A DNA stretch of 5,396 nt from positions 1 through 5,396 of the forward strand of contig JAUSKE010000029.1 in NCBI GenBank assembly GCA_030649435.1. Reading direction: 5' to 3'. The stretch comes from Deltaproteobacteria bacterium (GTDB taxonomy: Bacteria; UBA10199; JACPAL01; JACOUP01). Shown here piece by piece: positions 1 to 4,623 of this stretch. The notes under the pieces are model-generated. The model was not told the DNA's origin, ran no database searches, and worked only from the letters and a program-made list of their open reading frames with translations. The translations under genes were made by a program, and so were the position numbers. Each line of letters starts with the position of its first letter. Positions within the stretch are counted from its first letter, which is position 1.

Positions 1-594
1 CTCGATCGTGTGAAGGCCCAGTATGATTTGGCGAATCTTCTTTATATGCAGGGGCATTATCAGGAATCCAAAAAAATGTTTGAACAGGTGTTGAGTGCTT
101 CTCTCGAAAGGGATGAATGGATTAAAAAGGCGCGTCAAAAGATTACCCAGATCCGGCAGAAAAGGGGACGTTCTAAAGAACAGATTGCTCTTCGACTGAT
201 TGAGGCTGAAGAAAGGGTGGAAGAGGGGTCCGACCTCTATGCCACAAAAACGGTTTTGCTTGAAATTCTCGCTCGTACCGAGGGGAAACAGGCCGAGCAG
301 GCCGATAAGGCGAAGGACCTTCTGGAACGATTGTGGGATAAGGAAAGAAGTCTTGTTACCCGTGAACTTTCTAATATTCAGCTCTTACGTGAAGAAAAGA
401 AACTGGCCGAGGCCCGCGAGCTGCTTCAGAAAATTCTTGTTGATTACCCCGACATGGAAGAGCGTGGGCATGTCGAGTCGCTTCTGCAGGAGCTGGAGCA
501 AGAGGAGGAAGTGGCAAGAATTGCCGAGGCTAAAAAAGGACACAAACGGGTTTCACTCCCAACCACTAAGTCGAGCGAGACCAAATTTGAGTGA
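1..594 (+). CDS. TPR/coiled-coil repeat protein, C-terminal part (5' end outside window)
   Basis: The frame is open at the left edge (Leu-Asp-Arg-Val before the first Met-like GTG at 10), so this is probably the last 197 residues of a longer protein. A GTG at 10 could be a start but has no room in the window for a visible ribosome binding site. Residues about 4-34 fit a tetratricopeptide helix pair (YDLANLLYMQGHYQES then KKMFEQVL). A second TPR-like pair sits at about 121-153 (LLREEKKLAEARELLQKIL, followed by DYP). The stretch between and the end are very rich in Glu, Lys, Arg and Gln, as in long helices or coiled coil. No catalytic motif, signal peptide or membrane segment is visible in this part. 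TPR proteins are usually scaffolds for protein complexes; the partner is unknown. The last 29 bases overlap, tail to tail, the receiver gene on the other strand. Confidence 0.75.
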   Translation, partial: LDRVKAQYDLANLLYMQGHYQESKKMFEQVLSASLERDEWIKKARQKITQIRQKRGRSKEQIALRLIEAEERVEEGSDLYATKTVLLEILARTEGKQAEQADKAKDLLERLWDKERSLVTRELSNIQLLREEKKLAEARELLQKILVDYPDMEERGHVESLLQELEQEEEVARIAEAKKGHKRVSLPTTKSSETKFE

Positions 595-1111
595 GCTTCT
601 TCAGTTGGGTGAGGAGCCGAGTGATCTGAGGGGCTTTCTTATTTTCTCTCGATAATCGGATTATTTTGAAGACTAAGGATTTGAGTTCTTCCATATTACT
701 CCGTTTTCTCTTAACGAGCGTCCTTTGGATAATCCGTGGCAACGCCTTGAGCGAATCACGACTTTTAACGACATAATCCTCTGCCCCCAGCTTGATCACC
801 TCAGCGGCGATTCTTTCGTTCCCCCGTCCGGTTATAACGATGAGAGGGATTTCGGGGATCTCTTTTTTTATTCTTTTGACTAGGGTGGTTCCGGAACTAT
901 TGGCGAGCAAATAATCGGTCAAGATCAGATCATAAGGTCGGCTTGCTGCGCTGATCTCTTTCAAGGCGGCGGCGAGACTGCTGACCACCTTCACCGAAAT
1001 ACCGTGCAACCCTTCGAGGAGTGTTTCCTCGATCAGTTGGGCATGTTCCAGATTATCTTCCAAGAGGAGGATACGTGTGACAACGACCCGTTTGTTTTTA
1101 GGTGCCCTCAT
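566..1111 (-). CDS. Single-domain response regulator (CheY-like receiver) with basic C-terminal tail
   Basis: A 181-residue protein made of one phosphoacceptor receiver domain. The expected residues are present: acidic pair E18-D19 after the first beta strand (ILLLEDN), phosphoacceptor D66 (DLILTDY), T94 (IVITG) and K116 (DYVVK). The position after the D66 loop reads LLANSSG rather than the usual LPG.SG, a mild departure. Residues about 125-181 form a Lys/Arg-rich, probably helical tail with no recognised DNA-binding, GGDEF or other output domain. It therefore probably acts through protein contacts or phosphotransfer after phosphorylation by an unlinked histidine kinase; no kinase is in the window. 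The ATG overlaps the end of ahcY by 14 bases. The upstream sequence (CATCCTGGA) is a poor ribosome binding site, so translation is probably coupled to ahcY. No other ATG or GTG lies between this start and the first strand of the domain. The function of the tail is unknown. Confidence 0.93.
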   Translation of the reverse strand: MRAPKNKRVVVTRILLLEDNLEHAQLIEETLLEGLHGISVKVVSSLAAALKEISAASRPYDLILTDYLLANSSGTTLVKRIKKEIPEIPLIVITGRGNERIAAEVIKLGAEDYVVKSRDSLKALPRIIQRTLVKRKRSNMEELKSLVFKIIRLSRENKKAPQITRLLTQLKKLTQIWSRST

Positions 1112-2357
1112 TCCAGGATGAGAGGTATTTTGACTGCTCCGGGGTCAATCTGTCAATGGAAACGTCCATTCCGGCCAGTTTCAGGGCAGCGATCTTCTCA
1201 TCGATCTCGCGGGGGACGTTATAAACTCTCTTTTCGAGAGTTTTGTAGTTTTTGACGATATATTCAGTGGTTAACGCCTGCCCGGCGAAACTCATATCCA
1301 TGACGCTCGAGGGATGACCTTCAGCCGCGGCGAGGTTGATGAGACGTCCTTCGCCAAGAATATTGATCCGTCGTCCATCGGTGGTGGTGTATTCGGTGAC
1401 GAATTCTCGGATCTGCCTCTGTTGCCGGCTCATTTTTTCCAGGGCAGGGATATCGATCTCCACATTGAAGTGACCAGAGTTGGAGAGAATTGCGCCATCT
1501 TTCATCTTATCAAAGTGTTCTTTACGGAGGACTCCCTTGTTACCGGTGACGGTACAGAAGATGTCGCCGATCTTGGCTGCCTCCGCCATTGGGAGGACCC
1601 GGAAACCATCCATAATAGCCTCGAGGGCTGGCAACGGATCGACTTCAGTCACAATGACCTGTGCCCCCATGCCGCGTGCCCGCATTGCGAGCCCCTTACC
1701 GCACCAACCGTAACCAGCGACGACAAAATGGCTTCCGGCCATCAAACGGTTTGTGGCCCGGATGATACCGTCAATTGTGCTCTGGCCGGTACCATAACGG
1801 TTGTCAAAGAAGTGTTTAGTCTGGGCATCGTTTACGGCAACGATCGGGTACTTTAAAACTTTATCCCGCTCCATACTCCGGAGGCGGATTACACCGGTTG
1901 TCGTTTCTTCGGTCCCGGCTAACACTTCCGTTGCGAGTTCCGGTCTCTTCTGGTGGATGGTCGAAACAAGGTCAGCGCCGTCGTCCATCGTGATCATCGG
2001 GTGATGGTCGAGGCAGGCATCCATATGTTTGTAATAAGTTGGGTTATCTTCTCCCTTGATGGCAAAAACCTGAATACCGTCATCCACCACGAGCGAGGCA
2101 GCAACATCATCCTGTGTCGAGAGCGGGTTGGAGGCACAGATGGCGACATCGGCACCGCCACTTTTCAGGGTTCTCATCAACGCTGCCGTTTCGGTGGTGA
2201 CGTGGAGACAAGCCGAGAGGCGAAGCCCCTGAAACGGTTTTTCCTTAATAAAGCGATCCTCAATCTGCTTCAGGACCGGCATGTTCTGGCGGGCCCACTC
2301 AATCCGGAGACGTCCCGATTCAGCGAGCGCCGGGTTTTTAATATCTGATTTTGTCAT
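1098..2357 (-). CDS. ahcY: Adenosylhomocysteinase (S-adenosyl-L-homocysteine hydrolase)
   Basis: A cytosolic NAD-dependent enzyme that reversibly splits S-adenosylhomocysteine into adenosine and homocysteine, removing the product inhibitor of methyltransferases. At 419 residues it is complete. The substrate domain shows LHVTTETA (51-58), DDGAD (125-129), GTEETTTG (148-155), N176-D177 and the catalytic K181-x3-D185-N186 with YGTGQS (188-193). The Rossmann domain carries VAGYGWCGKG (213-222), with acidic E238 and D240 at the next strand. NSGHFNVEID (293-302) and LAAAEGHPS (342-350) follow. The length and ending (LTPEQSKYLSSWNEGT, without the KPxxYRY tail) match the shorter archaeal/thermophile-type subfamily rather than the longer enzyme of most proteobacteria. 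Its ATG overlaps the metK stop in ATGA. A weak GGTGA lies 4 bases before the start, so translation is probably coupled to metK. Family assignment is near certain. Confidence 0.97.
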   Translation of the reverse strand: MTKSDIKNPALAESGRLRIEWARQNMPVLKQIEDRFIKEKPFQGLRLSACLHVTTETAALMRTLKSGGADVAICASNPLSTQDDVAASLVVDDGIQVFAIKGEDNPTYYKHMDACLDHHPMITMDDGADLVSTIHQKRPELATEVLAGTEETTTGVIRLRSMERDKVLKYPIVAVNDAQTKHFFDNRYGTGQSTIDGIIRATNRLMAGSHFVVAGYGWCGKGLAMRARGMGAQVIVTEVDPLPALEAIMDGFRVLPMAEAAKIGDIFCTVTGNKGVLRKEHFDKMKDGAILSNSGHFNVEIDIPALEKMSRQQRQIREFVTEYTTTDGRRINILGEGRLINLAAAEGHPSSVMDMSFAGQALTTEYIVKNYKTLEKRVYNVPREIDEKIAALKLAGMDVSIDRLTPEQSKYLSSWNEGT

Positions 2358-3607
2358 AGGGTCACCGATCGGAGTTCTTTTCCGTTCTTTTGAAGGTTAT
2401 AGGTCTTTTCCGTTCCCTTTTTATTGGGGTTCTTTTTGGAAATGCCGGCCAACGATTGCAACTCTTTCACGCGGTCGGTCTTTTCCCAGGTGAACTCCGA
2501 GAGGCTTCTTCCAAAATGACCGTAACTCGCGGTTTTTTGATAAATCGGCCGGAGGAGGTTTAAGGCTTTGATGATTTCAGCCGGTTTGAAGCTCCAGACC
2601 TTGCGGATGATCTCAGCCAATTTTTCGTCAGAGATCTGGCCGGTTCCAAAGCTGTTGACCATGAGGGAGACCGGTTCCGGGTACCCGATGGCGTAGGCGA
2701 TTTGGACCTCGGCATGATCGGCAAGTCCCGCTGCGACGATGTTTTTCGCGACATAACGGGCCATGTAACAGGCCGAACGATCGACCTTGGAGGGATCCTT
2801 TCCGGAGAAGGCACCGCCACCATGACGACCCCAACCACCATAAGTGTCGACAATGATCTTGCGCCCGGTCAGACCGCAATCCCCATGGGGGCCACCAACA
2901 ACGAAACGACCGGTCGGGTTGACAAAATATTCGGTCTTGCTGTCGAGCATTCCTGCCGGGCAAACCTTTTTGATGACTTCATCGATGATCGATTCCTTGA
3001 GCGTTTTGTAGCTGACTTCCGGCGAATGTTGGGAAGAGACGACGATCGCCTGAATCCTCTTCGGCTTGTCATTTTCGTATTCGATCGAGACTTGCGATTT
3101 ACCATCCGGCCGAAGGAACGGGAGGATCTTTTTCTTCCGGGTCTCGGCAAGACGCTGTGTCAGTTTGTGCGCGAGCGAGATCGGCATCGGCATCAGTTCC
3201 TCAGTTTCGTTAGAGGCGTAACCAAACATCAACCCCTGATCGCCGGCCCCTTGCTCCTTAAAGAGCCCCTGGCCTTCGGTGACCCCTTGCGAAATGTCGG
3301 GAGACTGCTTGCCGAGCGCCACCAGAACGGCACAGGACTTGGAGTCAAAACCGTAAGCGGAGTCGGTATAACCGATCCCTTCGATCGTTTCACGGGCCAC
3401 TTTTTGATAATCAATGACGGCATTGCTGGTGATTTCACCGGCCAACACCACGAGACCGGTCGCGACCAGGGTCTCACAGGCGACCCGGCTCTTTGGGTCA
3501 GCGGTAATCAGGGCGTCCAAAACGCCGTCTGAGATTTGATCGGCAACCTTATCCGGATGCCCTTCGGTGACCGACTCTGAGGTAAAAACAAAACGTCCTC
3601 TGCTCAT
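2354..3607 (-). CDS. metK: S-adenosylmethionine synthetase (methionine adenosyltransferase)
   Basis: Makes S-adenosylmethionine from methionine and ATP, releasing phosphate and pyrophosphate; a cytosolic Mg/K-dependent enzyme. Signatures in order: ESVTEGHPDK (11-20, ATP and metal site), DQISD (23-27), QSPDISQGV (101-109), GAGDQGLMFGYA (120-131, the family signature), LRPDGKSQV (165-173), SSQH (191-194), NPTGRFVVGGPHGDCGLTGR (230-249), DTYGG (254-258), RHGGGAFSGKDPSKVDRS (261-278) and YGHFGR (362-367). All three repeats of the fold are present and intact. The 417 residues exceed the roughly 380-400 usual in bacteria because of a Lys/Asn-rich tail of about 30 residues after WEKTDRVKELQSLAG. The ATG is set by a strong AAGGAG 5 bases upstream, preceded by a sigma70-like promoter. 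The stop overlaps ahcY as ATGA, placing the SAM-making and SAH-clearing enzymes in one transcript. Confidence 0.98.
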   Translation of the reverse strand: MSRGRFVFTSESVTEGHPDKVADQISDGVLDALITADPKSRVACETLVATGLVVLAGEITSNAVIDYQKVARETIEGIGYTDSAYGFDSKSCAVLVALGKQSPDISQGVTEGQGLFKEQGAGDQGLMFGYASNETEELMPMPISLAHKLTQRLAETRKKKILPFLRPDGKSQVSIEYENDKPKRIQAIVVSSQHSPEVSYKTLKESIIDEVIKKVCPAGMLDSKTEYFVNPTGRFVVGGPHGDCGLTGRKIIVDTYGGWGRHGGGAFSGKDPSKVDRSACYMARYVAKNIVAAGLADHAEVQIAYAIGYPEPVSLMVNSFGTGQISDEKLAEIIRKVWSFKPAEIIKALNLLRPIYQKTASYGHFGRSLSEFTWEKTDRVKELQSLAGISKKNPNKKGTEKTYNLQKNGKELRSVTL

Positions 3608-3612
3608 GAAAA

Positions 3613-3618
3613 CTCCTT
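3613..3618 (-). promoter_or_regulatory. Strong Shine-Dalgarno of metK
   Basis: On the minus strand AAGGAG stands 5 bases before the metK ATG and fixes that start. It can pair with CTCTTT (minus strand, 3654-3649) at the predicted 5' end of the mRNA: five Watson-Crick pairs and one G-U. This would hide the site; the pairing is inference. Confidence 0.85.
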
Positions 3619-3619
3619 C

Positions 3620-3632
3620 GGGTCCATGACCC
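3620..3632 (-). promoter_or_regulatory. Small hairpin in the metK leader
   Basis: GGGTC-ATG-GACCC forms a perfect 5-bp stem with a 3-nt loop, one base upstream of the metK Shine-Dalgarno sequence. It lies inside the CTCTTT/AAGGAG pairing described for that site, so the leader can be drawn as an outer helix enclosing this hairpin. No T-run follows, so it is not an intrinsic terminator. Whether it has a regulatory role is unknown. Confidence 0.45.
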
Positions 3633-3661
3633 TTTATGTGGTTATTCTAAAGAGGCGTGCG

Positions 3662-3689
3662 AGTATATTTAAGGAATCCTTCGAGTCAA
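3662..3689 (-). promoter_or_regulatory. Predicted sigma70-type promoter of metK-ahcY-response regulator
   Basis: Read on the minus strand, TTGACT (3689-3684) is separated by 16 bases from TATACT (3667-3662). Each hexamer matches its consensus at five of six positions. Transcription would start near 3655, giving a leader of about 48 nt before metK. The placement just ahead of the first gene of the overlapping metK-ahcY-receiver unit supports it. Confidence 0.7.
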
Positions 3690-3690
3690 G

Positions 3691-3713
3691 GGGTGATTCA
3701 CCCGAGGGTGATT
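3691..3713 (-). promoter_or_regulatory. Palindrome and repeated half-site next to the metK promoter
   Basis: The perfect palindrome TCACCC-TC-GGGTGA (minus strand 3711-3698) begins right after the methyltransferase stop. A third half-site, TCACCC, follows at 3696-3691, abutting the predicted -35 box of metK within two bases. On the plus strand GGGTGATT appears twice (3691-3698 and 3706-3713). It could be an operator or activator site for metK, or a small hairpin at the end of the methyltransferase mRNA. It lacks the T-run of an intrinsic terminator. Confidence 0.45.
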
Positions 3714-4530
3714 AGGACTTTTCCATCAGAAAAACAGACTCATCGACAAAGGTGCCTGGGACAAGCTCATTCGGTCGGTTGCAATATTTCTTTTCTAAAA
3801 CCAGGTAGTTGGTCTCTTCTAAAATTTTTAAATGGTCCCACCTTGAAAAATAGTCCCTTTCAATCCAGGTATATTGATCTTGCGGCCATTGGAGCCATTT
3901 TTCAAAACAGCCCCTGAGTCCCTTCATGGCGGGGGTATCCTTAATAGCAGAGGGCCAGGTGACGAAACCCAATTGACTCCCTTTGGGAAGCGACTGGTTC
4001 CATAAACCAAATAGCCGGTCGATGGCCTCTTGGGTTAAATAGTAGAGGAGTCCCTCCATCAGCACAAAAACCGTTCCTTTTTGGTTGAGGATGATTTCTT
4101 CTATCTGTTTGATGGACGGGGCTTCGTTAAGATCGAGTGAGAGGAAATTGATCTTTCGTTTTGGCAACTGGCCTGCCGCTTCAAATTCTTTTATTTTCTT
4201 CTTTCGGTAGGCGATGACATGCGGGAGTTCGATTTCGTAGACAGGGTGGTGGGGTGAGATCAGATAAGGGTAAGACGTAAACCCGGCCGCGAGATTGATG
4301 AAGGTAAACTCTTCATGCTTTTTTTCGAACGCCTGCAGGGCATCGACAAAAAAACGGTTTCGCAGTGCTGGCACAAGGGGATGCCCGGGCACGACCTTTT
4401 CGGTATATTCTTCGGCAATACGGGCCGATTCTTTGGTGACCCAAAGGTGTGCCCACCGGTCTTTACTGATAGCGGCATTTTTTGCCTTTGACCAATTGAC
4501 CAAGAGTGCCGTCTCGGAAATTTTAGCCAT
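3712..4530 (-). CDS. SAM-dependent methyltransferase, leucine carboxyl methyltransferase (LCM/PPM1) family
   Basis: A 272-residue class I methyltransferase that would move a methyl group from SAM to an unknown acceptor, giving SAH. The N-terminus (MAKISETALLVNWSKA) resembles the start of LCM/PPM1 (TIGR00027-like) proteins. The SAM-binding region shows INLAAGFTSYPY (78-89) in place of the more usual LGAGxDTRxY. VYEIELP (97-103) supplies the acidic residue after strand 2, LSLDLN is at about 130-135, and the characteristic EGLLYYLTQEAI is at 159-170. No membrane segment or signal peptide is evident. The reading frame extends upstream to a GTG at 4635, but those 35 residues do not look like the family and would overlap ctaA. 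The ATG at 4530 is preferred although it has no clear ribosome binding site (an ATG at 4545 is an alternative). metK lies 104 bases downstream in the same direction, a sensible partner as the SAM supplier. Substrate cannot be told from sequence. Confidence 0.85.
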   Translation of the reverse strand: MAKISETALLVNWSKAKNAAISKDRWAHLWVTKESARIAEEYTEKVVPGHPLVPALRNRFFVDALQAFEKKHEEFTFINLAAGFTSYPYLISPHHPVYEIELPHVIAYRKKKIKEFEAAGQLPKRKINFLSLDLNEAPSIKQIEEIILNQKGTVFVLMEGLLYYLTQEAIDRLFGLWNQSLPKGSQLGFVTWPSAIKDTPAMKGLRGCFEKWLQWPQDQYTWIERDYFSRWDHLKILEETNYLVLEKKYCNRPNELVPGTFVDESVFLMEKS

Positions 4531-4563
4531 GGTTAAGAAGGTCATATACCAAGCAGAAACAAA

Positions 4564-4589
4564 GTCAATTTTGACCAAGCCGAATTGAC
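4564..4589. promoter_or_regulatory. Inverted repeat in the methyltransferase-ctaA divergent region
   Basis: GTCAATT (4564-4570) and AATTGAC (4583-4589) are perfect 7-base inverted copies separated by 12 bases. Each arm contains an outward-facing -35-like hexamer: TTGACA at 4585-4590 towards ctaA and TTGACT at 4568-4563 towards the methyltransferase. The methyltransferase side has TATGAC (4546-4541) at a 16-base spacing, which would start transcription almost at its ATG. The ctaA side has no convincing -10 box at 15-18 bases. It may be a shared operator or back-to-back -35 elements; the evidence is modest. Confidence 0.4.
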
Positions 4590-4609
4590 AGTCTGATCGC
4601 TGAGATGCT

Positions 4610-4614
4610 AGGTG
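4610..4614 (+). promoter_or_regulatory. Shine-Dalgarno of ctaA
   Basis: AGGTG lies 9 bases before the ATG at 4624, with a stop codon (TAG, 4609-4611) overlapping it in the ctaA frame. This limits the start to the ATG at 4624 or a GTG at 4612, and favours the ATG. Confidence 0.6.
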
Positions 4615-4623
4615 TTTCCGGCG

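Noticed and set aside
600..655. Rho-independent terminator for the TPR gene near AGCC...GGCT followed by T-rich sequence.
   Set aside because: The possible stem is only about 4 bp with a long loop, and the sequence is coding on the other strand.
1314..1856. Plus-strand open frame of 180 codons opposite ahcY.
   Set aside because: Antisense shadow of ahcY; the residues reflect reversed conserved codons only.
2702..3532. Long plus-strand open frame of 276 codons opposite metK.
   Set aside because: It is the antisense of well-conserved metK codons, with no recognisable protein motif and no own ribosome binding site.
3608..3711. A known SAM or SAH riboswitch upstream of metK.
   Set aside because: The gap is only 104 bases, part of it promoter, and I cannot recognise the conserved cores of the SAM-I, SAM-II or SAH classes. 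A covariance model search would be decisive; I report only the possible small leader structure.
3698..3711. Intrinsic terminator after the methyltransferase gene.
   Set aside because: The palindrome has a short stem with a 2-4 nt loop and no T-run on the minus strand.
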